From NCBI RefSeq assembly GCF_003946015.1, contig NZ_RHNU01000012.1, forward strand, positions 1 to 64,000: a DNA stretch of 64,000 nt, given 5' to 3'. Source of the DNA: Companilactobacillus insicii. GTDB lineage: Bacteria > Bacillota > Bacilli > Lactobacillales > Lactobacillaceae. Made by a program: the position numbers and the translations under genes. This document shows, piece by piece, positions 46,803 to 55,625 of this stretch. Within the stretch, counting starts at the first letter, position 1; every line of letters begins with the position of its first letter. The notes under the pieces are model-generated. The model worked only from the letters and a program-made list of their open reading frames with translations, was not told where the DNA came from and searched no databases.

Positions 46803-47789
46803 ATGAAATTAAAAGACAGTAAGTTAAATAATGAACAATTAATACAAGCTTACCGGATCATCAAAAAGGCACGTATGCTTGATGAACGTTTATGGCAGCT
46901 TAATCGTATAGGAAAATCGACATTCAATATTTCTGGACAAGGTGCCGAAGTAGGACAGGTAGCAATGGCCTTGAATTTTGAACCAGATAAAGATTATTTT
47001 CTTCCTTATTATCGTGATATGGCAGCAGTTATGGTATGGGGAATGAGTGCTAAAGATATTTTAATGGGGTCCTTAGGTAAGGCAGACGATCCATCTTCAC
47101 ACGGTCGTCAAATGCCGAATCATTATGGAAGTAGGGCTCATAATATTGTTCCGTTCAGTTCCACCGTTACTACTCAGTATCCAGTTGCCACTGGTGTTGC
47201 TTTAGCTATGCAGATTGATAAATCTAAAGCAATTGCGCTGACTGCAACAGGTGAAGGATCAACAGCAGAAGGAGATTTTCATGAAGCGTTAAATTTTGCA
47301 GGAGTTCAAAAATTACCGATGGTATTCGTAATTGAGAACAACGGATATGCAATTTCGACACCAAATTCAGAAGAGTTCGGAGTTAATGATTTATCAGTTC
47401 GTGCAGATGGTTATGGAATGTTTGGAAGACAGGTTAATGGTCGCGATTTTACAGAAACATATCTTGCTTTCAAAGAAGCGGCGGAAAATGCTAGAAACGG
47501 TAAAGGATCTACATTGATTGAAATGCTTGTCGATAGACTAACAGCTCACTCATCAGATGATGATCAAAGAGTATACCGTACACCAGAAGATATTGCCAAA
47601 ATGAAAGAAAATGACTGTGTTGGTTTGATGGAACAGCAATTATTGGATGAAAAGATTTTAAATAAAGATAATCTTGCATCCATAAAAGAAGAATTAGCTG
47701 ATGAAATCGATAAGGCAACAGAGGAAGCTGAAGAAATGCCTAATCCAACAACTGATCAATTAATGACACATATTTATGGAGAGGAGTGA
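46803..47789 (+). CDS. bkdAA: Branched-chain 2-oxoacid dehydrogenase E1, alpha subunit
   Basis: ThDP-dependent decarboxylase subunit for 2-ketoisovalerate, 2-ketoisocaproate and 2-keto-3-methylvalerate. 328 aa. The ThDP motif begins TGEGSTAEGD near residue 151 (variant of GDG) and ends ENNGYAIST near 180. The GKSTFNISGQGAEVGQVA opening is characteristic of bkd E1 alpha rather than PDH. The stop overlaps the SD region of bkdAB. Confidence 0.93.
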   Translation: MKLKDSKLNNEQLIQAYRIIKKARMLDERLWQLNRIGKSTFNISGQGAEVGQVAMALNFEPDKDYFLPYYRDMAAVMVWGMSAKDILMGSLGKADDPSSHGRQMPNHYGSRAHNIVPFSSTVTTQYPVATGVALAMQIDKSKAIALTATGEGSTAEGDFHEALNFAGVQKLPMVFVIENNGYAISTPNSEEFGVNDLSVRADGYGMFGRQVNGRDFTETYLAFKEAAENARNGKGSTLIEMLVDRLTAHSSDDDQRVYRTPEDIAKMKENDCVGLMEQQLLDEKILNKDNLASIKEELADEIDKATEEAEEMPNPTTDQLMTHIYGEE

Positions 47790-47794
47790 AAAAA

Positions 47795-48778
47795 ATGTCT
47801 GAAAAATCTTATTTAGAGGCTTTGAATATTGCCATAACTGAAGAAATGCAGCGTGATGAAGGTGTAATGATCTTCGGAGAAGACGTCGGTGGAGTTAAAG
47901 GTGGAGTTTTTGGTGTAACCAAAGGTTTAGCCGAAAAATTTGGTGATCAACGTGTTTTTAACTCTCCTTTAGGTGAATCTGAAATTGCTGGATTGGCTGT
48001 TGGACTTGGAGTTATGGGTCATCATGCAATTGCAGAATTTCAATTTGCGGATTACATTCTACCAGCTGTTAATCAAATAATGTCAGAAGCTACAAAAATG
48101 CGTTATAAGTCTGGGGGGGATTGGTCAGCTCCTATTGTAATGCGTACACCATATGGTGGTGGAGTTAGAGGCGGATTTTATCATTCGCAATCCACCGAAA
48201 AAATTTTTGCAGGTCAACCTGGATTAAGAATTGTAACTCCATCAACCGTTTACGATGCAAAAGGATTACTTAAATCAGCTATAAGAAGTGAAGATCCCGT
48301 TTTATTTTATGAGCATAAAAAATTATATCGTTCAATAAAGGACGATATTCCAGATGATGATTACACGGTTCCACTTGATAAAGCCAATGTGGTTAAAAAT
48401 GGGGATGATGTAACTGTAATTGCATATGGTATGATGTTGCAATTTGCCCTTAAGGCCGCTGAAGAATTAAAAAATGAGTTCTCTGTTGAAGTTGTTGATT
48501 TAAGAAGTTTATATCCAATTGACAAATCTACAGTGTTAGAGGCTGTTCGTAAGACAGGAAAAGTCTTATTAATAACTGAAGATACTAAGGAAGGTAGTGT
48601 TATGAATAATGTTTCAGCAATTATTGCTGAAGAAGCACTGTTTGATTTAGATGCACCTATTAAAATTTTGGCAGGCCCCGATTCTCCTAGTATGCCATAT
48701 GCGAAGGATCTAGAAGATGCATTCTTAGTTAATCAGGAACAGGTAACCCAATCTATTAGAGAATTAGCTGAATTTTAG
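47795..48778 (+). CDS. bkdAB: Branched-chain 2-oxoacid dehydrogenase E1, beta subunit
   Basis: 327 aa partner of BkdAA. GEDVGGVKGGVFGVTKGL near residues 28-45 and PYGGGVRGGFYHSQS near 119 are typical. ATG at 47795 after GAGGAG; an in-frame GTG at 47786 lies in the SD. Ends 12 nt before bkdB. Confidence 0.94.
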   Translation: MSEKSYLEALNIAITEEMQRDEGVMIFGEDVGGVKGGVFGVTKGLAEKFGDQRVFNSPLGESEIAGLAVGLGVMGHHAIAEFQFADYILPAVNQIMSEATKMRYKSGGDWSAPIVMRTPYGGGVRGGFYHSQSTEKIFAGQPGLRIVTPSTVYDAKGLLKSAIRSEDPVLFYEHKKLYRSIKDDIPDDDYTVPLDKANVVKNGDDVTVIAYGMMLQFALKAAEELKNEFSVEVVDLRSLYPIDKSTVLEAVRKTGKVLLITEDTKEGSVMNNVSAIIAEEALFDLDAPIKILAGPDSPSMPYAKDLEDAFLVNQEQVTQSIRELAEF

Positions 48779-48790
48779 GAGGTTAAACTT

Positions 48791-50035
48791 ATGTCAGAAT
48801 TGATTATAAAAATGCCGCCACTAGGTGAGAGCGTGACCGAAGCAACTGTTTCTCAATGGATGGTTAAACCTGGTGATAAAGTAAAAAAATATGACCCCAT
48901 ACTTGAGGCCATTTCAGATAAGGTTGTGACTGAGATACCATCTAGTGATGATGGAGTTGTGACTGAGCTGTTAGTTGCTGAGAACGATGTAGTTCCTATA
49001 GGGACAGATATTCTAAAGATGAATACTGATAGTAGCGAATCTGAAACAAAAGAAGAGCCAAAGAAACAAGCAGCGTCTTCAATACTAACAGCATCTAATA
49101 CTGCAGCTGCAAGATATTCACCTGCAGTATTAAAAATTGCCGGTGAAAAAGGTATTGATTTGAGTCTAGTATCTGGTACTGGAAAAGGCGGACGTATTAC
49201 TAGAAAAGATGTATTAAATTATCAACCCGAGTCGACTGTTTCACAACCTGCAGAAGTTGTTTCTAAGATTGAAACAACTTCACAGCAACCATTAGAATCA
49301 CAACCTCAAGTGTCGCAAGTGCAATCATCTAATTCAAATGATGTTATTGTCAAAGCTGGACCAGTTCGTAAGATGATTGCGAAGAATATGCTGAAGAGTG
49401 TTCAAGAAATACCGCAAGCATGGACAATGATTGAGGTTGATGTAACTGGATTAGTAAAACTTAGAAATAGTCTAAAAAATGATTTTAAAGAACAAAATGG
49501 ATTTGGATTATCATATTTCCCATTTTTTGTTAAAGCAGTCAGTGCCGCATTGAAGAACAATCCTAAACTTAATAGCAGTTGGCAAAATGATGAAATTATT
49601 CAACATAAGGATATTAATATTTCAATTGCTGTAGCGACAGAAGATGCGTTGTTTGTACCGGTTATCAAACATGTTGATAGACTCTCTATTACAGGTATTG
49701 CATCAGAAGTGAGTCGATTAGCAAATGGTGTTAGAAATAATACGTTGAAGGGATCTGATAGTGAAGGTGGAACGATTACAGTGAATAACACTGGTTCCTT
49801 TGGATCAATCGAATCAATGGGTATTATTAATTACCCTCAGGCTGCAATTTTACAAGTTGAATCTATTAGAAAAGAATTGTCAGTTTTAGATGATGATTCC
49901 TTTGGCATTAGAAATAAAGTAAATCTATGTTTAACACTTGATCATCGAATTTTAGATGGTTTAGCAGCAGGTAAGTTTTTAAATGAAGTAAAGGTAAATC
50001 TCGAAGCAATTGATCAAAATACAAATATTTATTAA
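48791..50035 (+). CDS. bkdB: Branched-chain 2-oxoacid dehydrogenase E2 (dihydrolipoyl acyltransferase)
   Basis: 414 aa core subunit: lipoyl domain (1-76) with Lys44 in SDKV, a Gln/Ser-rich linker, peripheral-subunit binding domain about 112-147 (GTGKGGRITRKDV), second Gln/Ser-rich linker and a catalytic domain with DHRILDG near residue 385. The linkers are Ser/Gln-rich, unlike the Ala/Pro-rich ones of PdhC, so this is not a recent copy of the PDH gene. Confidence 0.94.
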   Translation: MSELIIKMPPLGESVTEATVSQWMVKPGDKVKKYDPILEAISDKVVTEIPSSDDGVVTELLVAENDVVPIGTDILKMNTDSSESETKEEPKKQAASSILTASNTAAARYSPAVLKIAGEKGIDLSLVSGTGKGGRITRKDVLNYQPESTVSQPAEVVSKIETTSQQPLESQPQVSQVQSSNSNDVIVKAGPVRKMIAKNMLKSVQEIPQAWTMIEVDVTGLVKLRNSLKNDFKEQNGFGLSYFPFFVKAVSAALKNNPKLNSSWQNDEIIQHKDINISIAVATEDALFVPVIKHVDRLSITGIASEVSRLANGVRNNTLKGSDSEGGTITVNNTGSFGSIESMGIINYPQAAILQVESIRKELSVLDDDSFGIRNKVNLCLTLDHRILDGLAAGKFLNEVKVNLEAIDQNTNIY

Positions 50036-50051
50036 TTTGGAGGAATGAGCC

Positions 50052-51149
50052 ATGAACTTATTTGAAGTAATGACGCACGACGATTATGAACAAGTTGTAT
50101 TCTGTCAAGATAAGGTATCGGGATTAAAAGCAATTATTGCTATCCATGATACGACCTTAGGACCAGCCCTTGGGGGATGTAGAATGTGGCCTTATGCTAG
50201 TGAAGAAGAGGCATTGAATGATGCGCTTAGATTGGCAAAGGGTATGACTTACAAAAATGCTGCTGCAGGTTTAAACATTGGTGGTGCTAAAACAGTAGTT
50301 ATCGGTGATCCAAAGAAAGATAAAAATGAAGCCCTATTCAGAGCCTTAGGTCGTTATATTGAAAGTTTAAACGGACGTTACATTACAGCGGAAGATGTTG
50401 GTACAACCGTTGATGATATGAATGCAATTTACATGGAGACAAATCATGTAACTGGAACTAGTGATGCACAAGGAGCATCCGGAAATCCAAGTCCTGTCAC
50501 TGCTTTAGGTGTTTACTATGCTATGAAACGTACTGCAAAGGAAGCTTTTGGTGATGATAATTTGACAGGTAAGACTGTTTCAATTCAAGGTGCAGGTAAT
50601 GTTGCCACTGGATTAGCTAAACATCTGAATGATGAAGGTGCTCATATTATCGTGACTGACATTAATCAAGATGCGATTGATCGAATGGTTAATGATTATG
50701 GTGCAACTGCAGTAGCTCCAGATGAAATTTATGATGTAGATGCTGATATCTTTGCACCGTGTGCTTTAGGTGCAATTTTGAATGACGATACAATTCCAAG
50801 ATTAAAAGTAAAAGCTGTATGCGGTAGTTCAAACAATCAGTTACTAGACATTGAGAAACATGGGCAAATGTTGAAAGATCGTGGCATTGTTTATGGACCA
50901 GATTTCATCGTTAATGCCGGTGGTGTGATAAATGTTGCTGATGAATTAAAAGGCTATGATCGTGATCGTGCGTTAGAAAAAGTTAAGACGATTTATGACC
51001 AAATGGATAAAGTATTTGCAATTGCTAAGAGAGACAATATTACAACTGCTGAAGCTGCAGATAGATTAGCTGAGGAAAGAATTAATTCTATTCTAAATGT
51101 TCGTGGTAATTTCTTGCAAAATGAAAAATCATCGTTAAAAACTGTTTAA
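50052..51149 (+). CDS. Leucine dehydrogenase (branched-chain amino acid dehydrogenase)
   Basis: NAD-dependent oxidative deamination of Leu, Val and Ile to the 2-oxoacids used by the Bkd complex. 365 aa Glu/Leu/Phe/Val dehydrogenase family. Substrate and catalytic lysines fall at K68 ([11 protein letters not shown]) and K80 (IGGAK), the positions known from bacillar LeuDH; the Rossmann GAGNVA is near 181. SD GGAGGA, 16 nt after bkdB. In Bacillus the equivalent gene lies between ptb and buk; here it is last. Confidence 0.93.
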   Translation: MNLFEVMTHDDYEQVVFCQDKVSGLKAIIAIHDTTLGPALGGCRMWPYASEEEALNDALRLAKGMTYKNAAAGLNIGGAKTVVIGDPKKDKNEALFRALGRYIESLNGRYITAEDVGTTVDDMNAIYMETNHVTGTSDAQGASGNPSPVTALGVYYAMKRTAKEAFGDDNLTGKTVSIQGAGNVATGLAKHLNDEGAHIIVTDINQDAIDRMVNDYGATAVAPDEIYDVDADIFAPCALGAILNDDTIPRLKVKAVCGSSNNQLLDIEKHGQMLKDRGIVYGPDFIVNAGGVINVADELKGYDRDRALEKVKTIYDQMDKVFAIAKRDNITTAEAADRLAEERINSILNVRGNFLQNEKSSLKTV

Positions 51150-51169
51150 ATCTTAATATAGTAAAGTGA

Positions 51170-51198
51170 GGCTGCTAATTCGTTAGTAGCCTTTTTTT
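51170..51198 (+). terminator. Intrinsic terminator of the ptb-bkd-leuDH operon
   Basis: Perfect 9-bp arms GGCTGCTAA / TTAGTAGCC with a TTCG tetraloop and seven T residues. Confidence 0.94.
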
Positions 51199-51218
51199 AC
51201 TATATTGAAATAATTACT

Positions 51219-51247
51219 TTGACACGCACAGTAATTGGTGTTAAATT
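51219..51247 (+). promoter_or_regulatory. Promoter of the padR operon
   Basis: TTGACA (51219-51224), 17-nt spacer, TAAATT (51242-51247). Confidence 0.7.
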
Positions 51248-51273
51248 ATACTTATCGAAAGGAAGATAAGATT

Positions 51274-51615
51274 ATGAAACCGATAATTTCGAAGGATATA
51301 ATTCGCGGCCATACTACGACAATCGTTTTGAATATTCTTAGTCAAGGCGATAGCTATGGTTATGAAATTGCCAAGACGATAAAACAATTGAGTCATGAAG
51401 CATATGAGCTCAACGAAGCAACACTCTATACCGTCTTTAGACGATTAGAAAAGAATGGCGACATCCAGAGTTACTGGGGTGATGAGAGTCAAGGTGGCAG
51501 ACGTAAGTATTACAAGATAACTGAACAAGGTACAGAAACTTTAAAAACAAACGTTAAGGAATGGAATTTTGCCAAGCACGTAATTGATGACTTAATTCTT
51601 GGAAGGATCGACTAA
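51274..51615 (+). CDS. PadR family transcriptional regulator
   Basis: 113 aa winged-helix protein of the short PadR subfamily: GDSYGYEIAKTI, LNEATLYTVFRRLEKNGDI and GGRRKYYKITEQG are diagnostic. ATG at 51274 after AAAGGAAG. Two nucleotides separate it from the next gene, whose product is its likely partner or target; PadR regulators with DUF1700/DUF4097 proteins are a common Firmicutes pairing of unknown signal. Confidence 0.92.
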   Translation: MKPIISKDIIRGHTTTIVLNILSQGDSYGYEIAKTIKQLSHEAYELNEATLYTVFRRLEKNGDIQSYWGDESQGGRRKYYKITEQGTETLKTNVKEWNFAKHVIDDLILGRID

Positions 51616-51617
51616 TT

Positions 51618-53000
51618 ATGAATGAAAAAATTGTAGAATTAGTAAAGGAACAATTATCAGAAATATTTGAAGACTATCCTCACACACCTGATATTCACGA
51701 ATTAGCTGAGGAATTGAAGTCGGATTTGATTGCTGCAGCTGAGGATAAGGTAGATGAGGGCAAGTTGCCTGAAGAGGCGGTGAAGGAGTCATTTGCTGAA
51801 TTTGGAGATATCAATGACTTGATCGACGAAGTTATGCAGGACGATGTTGACGATGAACAGCCAGACAATGACGGTGGTCATCATATTGACATCAATCAAT
51901 CAGGAATTACGGTTGATGGTGGTGATAAGTTAAAAATAGATAAAACTGGTGTTTTTATCAATAAAGGTAAGTCATTTCGTGCCGATGGGGATGGCGTTTC
52001 AATTAGTGAAGGACGAATATTTCAAGCTGATGAGAATGGCGTAAAGTTGGGCAATATGACAATTGACGGTCGTGGCATCAATTTCGATCAGAATAAGAAC
52101 AAGGTACGTGACACTTTTTCGAAGTTTGATGAACAATTTGATCACCATGTCGACACAGAGGTATATGTTGAAACGCTCAACTTAGTCAATGAAGAGTCGT
52201 TTGCTATCGAGGATATTGAACGTTTAGATATCAATTACAGCTATGCAGTATTGCGGGTTCTGCCAACTGACGGTGATAAGATTATTTTAAGAGAGTACAT
52301 GTCTCGTAATAATCCGGATTATTTTGCCAGGACAAAAGCTCAAGGCGGTACTGTCAAAATTGCTCAAGGGCGTTATCCTAAGTTCTTACACTTGAAGGTT
52401 AGAACACAGGTGTTGATTCCACGTAAGTTTACTGGTGATATGCGTATTGGTAATATTGCTGGTAACTTGCATGTTACTGGAATCAGTGGCCTGAGAACTG
52501 TTAAAGCTACTATTAATAGTGGCAATGGTTATTTTAATAATATTTCAGTTGTGAATCTTTCAGTCAGAGATCAGTCTGGTAAGGTTAAATTGGATAATGT
52601 TAAAGCTGAGGATATTCTAGAACTGTCCGCACATAGTGGTTCTATCAAGATTCATAATGTTTTGGGACGTGAATTTGAAATCAACGCACATAGTGGTGCA
52701 ATCCGTGGTGAAGGGCTAAGCGGCAGTGGCCATATTGTTAGTCATTCGGGAACAGTTGCCTTGAGCATAAATGAACTGACAGGTGATCTAGAGGCTGAAT
52801 CTCACAGTGGCGCTGTAAAGATTACTATGTTGCCAAAAAACTATAAATTTGATCTTCAGGCAAAGAGTGGCATCGTTAAAGCACCAGAACTAGCTACTTT
52901 GGATCACGATACTTTGGATTTCAAGGATGGTCGAGTTGGAAATGAACCGATTTATACCGTTAAGGGCAAAGCATCTTCGGGGACGGTTAAATTATATTAA
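51618..53000 (+). CDS. Repeat-rich DUF4097-type protein with DUF1700-like N-terminus
   Basis: 460 aa acidic protein without signal peptide or membrane segment. Residues 1-75 are helical and charged (DUF1700-like). About 95-160 form four to five repeats of roughly 14-17 aa with the core G-[IV]-x-[IV] (GITV, GVFI, GVSI, GVKL, GINF). Residues 200-460 resemble the DUF4097 beta-helix, with five [SA]-[HK]-S-G-x-[IV] turns spaced about 20 aa. Co-transcribed with padR. Possibly a cytosolic sensor or scaffold; no function is assigned. Confidence 0.82.
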   Translation: MNEKIVELVKEQLSEIFEDYPHTPDIHELAEELKSDLIAAAEDKVDEGKLPEEAVKESFAEFGDINDLIDEVMQDDVDDEQPDNDGGHHIDINQSGITVDGGDKLKIDKTGVFINKGKSFRADGDGVSISEGRIFQADENGVKLGNMTIDGRGINFDQNKNKVRDTFSKFDEQFDHHVDTEVYVETLNLVNEESFAIEDIERLDINYSYAVLRVLPTDGDKIILREYMSRNNPDYFARTKAQGGTVKIAQGRYPKFLHLKVRTQVLIPRKFTGDMRIGNIAGNLHVTGISGLRTVKATINSGNGYFNNISVVNLSVRDQSGKVKLDNVKAEDILELSAHSGSIKIHNVLGREFEINAHSGAIRGEGLSGSGHIVSHSGTVALSINELTGDLEAESHSGAVKITMLPKNYKFDLQAKSGIVKAPELATLDHDTLDFKDGRVGNEPIYTVKGKASSGTVKLY

Positions 53001-53006
53001 ATAAAG

Positions 53007-53040
53007 AAGCGTCTAGTTTATTGAAAACTAGACGCTTTTA
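53007..53040 (+). terminator. Intrinsic terminator of the padR operon
   Basis: Perfect 13-bp arms AAGCGTCTAGTTT / AAACTAGACGCTT with a short loop and T residues. The following DNA to 53333 is AT-rich with no gene. Confidence 0.9.
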
Positions 53041-53298
53041 ATGTGCAAATTTGGTTGATATTACATCTATTGTGAATTTTTGTTTTCAATCTATTATTTA
53101 CAAACTTTGAAGAATTTATTTTAATTGACAGAATGAAATCATCTTATTCAATTACGATTAAAATCACTGATTAATTAGACTATTATTAAATTATCATTAG
53201 CACATCATCCAAAAATGTTTATTATAAAGTATTGTAATTTTAAAAAATAATTAGAATATTTTTAATTTACCATTGCAATTTAATCAAAATACTCGTAT

Positions 53299-53319
53299 TC
53301 TTGTAATCATTCTACAAGA
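53299..53319. repeat. 7-bp inverted repeat before the first YfcC gene
   Basis: TCTTGTA - 7 nt - TACAAGA, ending two bases before the SD AGGGGAG. Could be an operator or a small hairpin near the ribosome site. Confidence 0.55.
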
Positions 53320-53333
53320 TAGGGGAGATTAAT

Positions 53334-54845
53334 ATGCAGGAAACAAAGAGTAAGTGGCATATGCCATCGGCATTTACCATTTTGTTTATCCTAATAATTC
53401 TTGTAGCAATTTTAACCTGGATCATTCCAGCCGGAGAATATGCTACTACTAAGGCGGGCAATATCATTGCCGGGACTTACCGAAGCCGAAGTAGCAGTCC
53501 CCAGGGTTTATGGGACATCTTCGAAGCTCCAATCAATGGGATGGTCGGTACTGACTCTACAGATGGTGCCATATCAGTTTCACTATTCATTTTAGTTATT
53601 GGTGGATTCCTTGGGGTTGTTAATAAGACAAAGACCCTAGATGATGGTATTGGTTCAGCAGTGACTAAGTATGCAGGTAGAGAAAAGATTTTAATTCCAT
53701 TCTTAATGACATTATTTGCCATTGGTGGTTCAACATTTGGTATGGGTGAGGAAACAATTGCTTTCGTGCCAATTCTGATTCCAGTTATGCTAAGTGTTGG
53801 TTATGATACTTTGACAGCTATTTCTATCTCACTGATCGGTTCACAGATTGGTTGTATGGCTTCAACTATTAATCCATTTGCAACTGGTGTTGCTTCAGAA
53901 ACGATTCACATTTCACCAGGTGCTGGTATGGTACCAAGATTGATTTTCTTTGTATGTACAGTAATTATCTCAATTGTTTACGTCATGCACTATGCAGCCA
54001 AGGTGAAGAAGAACCCTGATCAATCATTAGTCTTTGAACGTCATCAAAAGGATCTGGAAGAATTTGTTAAGAATAATGATGGCGAAGAAGATGTCGCCAA
54101 ATCTTTATCTGGGAAACAAAAAGCTGTTCTGATTGCATTTATTTTGACTTTTGTAGTCATGATCGTCAGCTTGATTCCATGGTCAAGTTTGAATAGTAAT
54201 TGGACCATGTTTGATAATTTCAATAAATGGTTAGTCAAAGTTCCATTCCTTGGTGCCTTAATTGGTAAGGATATCTTACCGCTGGGTGACTGGTACTTTG
54301 TTGAAATCACGACGTTATTATTTATTGCATCAATTATTGTAATGTTCATTTTCCATATGTCTGAAGCAAATTATATTGATGCTTTCATGAATGGCATGAA
54401 GGATCTATTGGATGTTGCAATTATCGTTGCCGTTGCTCGTGGTATTCAAGTTGTTATGAACAATGGTTACATCACAGCTACAGTGTTACATGCTGGTGAA
54501 GTTGGACTTCATGGTTTATCATCAGCAGTCTTTATTATTTTGACTTATATCTTCTACATTCCAATGTCCTTCTTGATTCCATCTAGTTCTGGTCTTGCGG
54601 CCGCAACCATGGGAATCATGGGACCTATCGGTAAGTTCTCTGGTGTAGCTGGTTCATTAGTTGTCACAGCTTATCAATCAGCCTCTGGATTCGTCAATTT
54701 GATCACACCAACATCAGCGATTGTTATGGGTTCCTTGGCAATTGGTCATGTTAATATTGTTACTTGGTTGAATTATATGTGGAAGTTGTTAGCGATTTTA
54801 TTCATCTTCACATGTGTCTTTTTAGCCGTTGCTACAATGTTTTAA
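53334..54845 (+). CDS. YfcC-family transporter, copy 1
   Basis: 503 aa with about 12 membrane helices. YfcC/DcuC-like family: opening WHMPSAFTILF, then LTWIIPAGEY, GGSTFGMGEETIAF and NPFATGVAS are strongly conserved with copy 2 (55626-57128). Substrates of the family are poorly defined (C4-dicarboxylates, amino acids such as arginine/ornithine, or short peptides). ATG at 53334 after AGGGGAG. Followed by a bidirectional terminator. Confidence 0.88.
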   Translation: MQETKSKWHMPSAFTILFILIILVAILTWIIPAGEYATTKAGNIIAGTYRSRSSSPQGLWDIFEAPINGMVGTDSTDGAISVSLFILVIGGFLGVVNKTKTLDDGIGSAVTKYAGREKILIPFLMTLFAIGGSTFGMGEETIAFVPILIPVMLSVGYDTLTAISISLIGSQIGCMASTINPFATGVASETIHISPGAGMVPRLIFFVCTVIISIVYVMHYAAKVKKNPDQSLVFERHQKDLEEFVKNNDGEEDVAKSLSGKQKAVLIAFILTFVVMIVSLIPWSSLNSNWTMFDNFNKWLVKVPFLGALIGKDILPLGDWYFVEITTLLFIASIIVMFIFHMSEANYIDAFMNGMKDLLDVAIIVAVARGIQVVMNNGYITATVLHAGEVGLHGLSSAVFIILTYIFYIPMSFLIPSSSGLAAATMGIMGPIGKFSGVAGSLVVTAYQSASGFVNLITPTSAIVMGSLAIGHVNIVTWLNYMWKLLAILFIFTCVFLAVATMF

Positions 54846-54856
54846 AGTACAAAAAT

Positions 54857-54895
54857 AGTCGTTTGCTTTCTATATAAGAAGTAAACGGCTTTTTA
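54857..54895. terminator. Bidirectional terminator between YfcC copy 1 and the unknown membrane gene
   Basis: 12-bp stem AGTCGTTTGCTT / AAGTAAACGGCT with G-U pairs, T run on the plus side and T-rich DNA on the minus side. Confidence 0.8.
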
Positions 54896-55435
54896 TTGTA
54901 TTTTTTTATCTAAGTAACTCATGACGTTCATCAAACGAGCCTGAATGTTCTTGTTGTCGTGTAGCTGGTCCCAAGAGGCATCCAAAGCAATTTTACTGTT
55001 TTTTAAATGTAAAACCAGGTTAAGCGGTTTTCTCAACCATGTGAAGATTGATTGTCTTTGGTTTTTGAATGTTGAGATATCCATCGTTGAATATGAATTA
55101 TTCTCTGACTTAACTTCAAAACTGTTGATTTCTGTGTAACTAATAAATTGATGGTCAGCGTTTTTCCCTTGGATAATCAAGTTTAATTTGGCACGATATG
55201 TACTCATATCGTAATATGTGATCCCGTGTTCTTCCAGTGACCAAAAACTGTATAAAAATGGAAGGTAACTAGGATAGTATACAAAAACCATTATTAAAAG
55301 TATTATTAGAAAGATGGTCAGACCCATTTTGTAATTAATTAAAAGACCGACACATCCTAAAAGAGCGCTTATTAAAATACTTTTAATTAAAGGACCGTGG
55401 TTTATTTCCCGACCGAAGTTTATTGAACCGTCCAT
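54893..55435 (-). CDS. Unknown membrane protein with two hydrophobic segments
   Basis: 180 aa from ATG at 55435 (SD-like GGGTG just upstream). Two hydrophobic segments at about residues 17-34 and 37-62 precede a roughly 110-aa soluble part that looks like a PH-like beta domain: SLEEHGITYYDM, FISYTEINSFEVKS and a basic KNQRQS stretch. No family is recognised with confidence. It lies in opposite orientation between two YfcC paralogues, with a cre match just upstream of its start. Confidence 0.72.
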   Translation of the reverse strand: MDGSINFGREINHGPLIKSILISALLGCVGLLINYKMGLTIFLIILLIMVFVYYPSYLPFLYSFWSLEEHGITYYDMSTYRAKLNLIIQGKNADHQFISYTEINSFEVKSENNSYSTMDISTFKNQRQSIFTWLRKPLNLVLHLKNSKIALDASWDQLHDNKNIQARLMNVMSYLDKKIQ

Positions 55436-55474
55436 TTTATCACCCGTATTTCTTGTTACACTCATTGTAACTTT

Positions 55475-55489
55475 TTGCAATCGTTTTCA
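55475..55489 (-). promoter_or_regulatory. cre match in the divergent region upstream of YfcC copy 2
   Basis: TTGCAATCGTTTTCA matches WTGNAANCGNWNNCW at every fixed position. It lies 40 nt upstream of the minus-strand gene start and about 140 nt upstream of YfcC copy 2. Confidence 0.6.
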
Positions 55490-55565
55490 CAATAAAAATT
55501 AATTTCATATAAATGATGAAAGAAAAGGATAATAATTATTATAAAAAAATAAACTTTTAAAACCG

Positions 55566-55580
55566 TTGTAATCGCTTAAT
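55566..55580 (+). promoter_or_regulatory. Second cre-like site, at the YfcC copy 2 promoter
   Basis: TTGTAATCGCTTAAT has one mismatch to WTGNAANCGNWNNCW. It overlaps a possible -35 TTGTAA (55566-55571), which is 17 nt from TATGCT (55589-55594). Confidence 0.45.
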
Positions 55581-55625
55581 TTATTGTATATGCTTTACTA
55601 AGAACAAGTATAGGGAGGGTACAAC

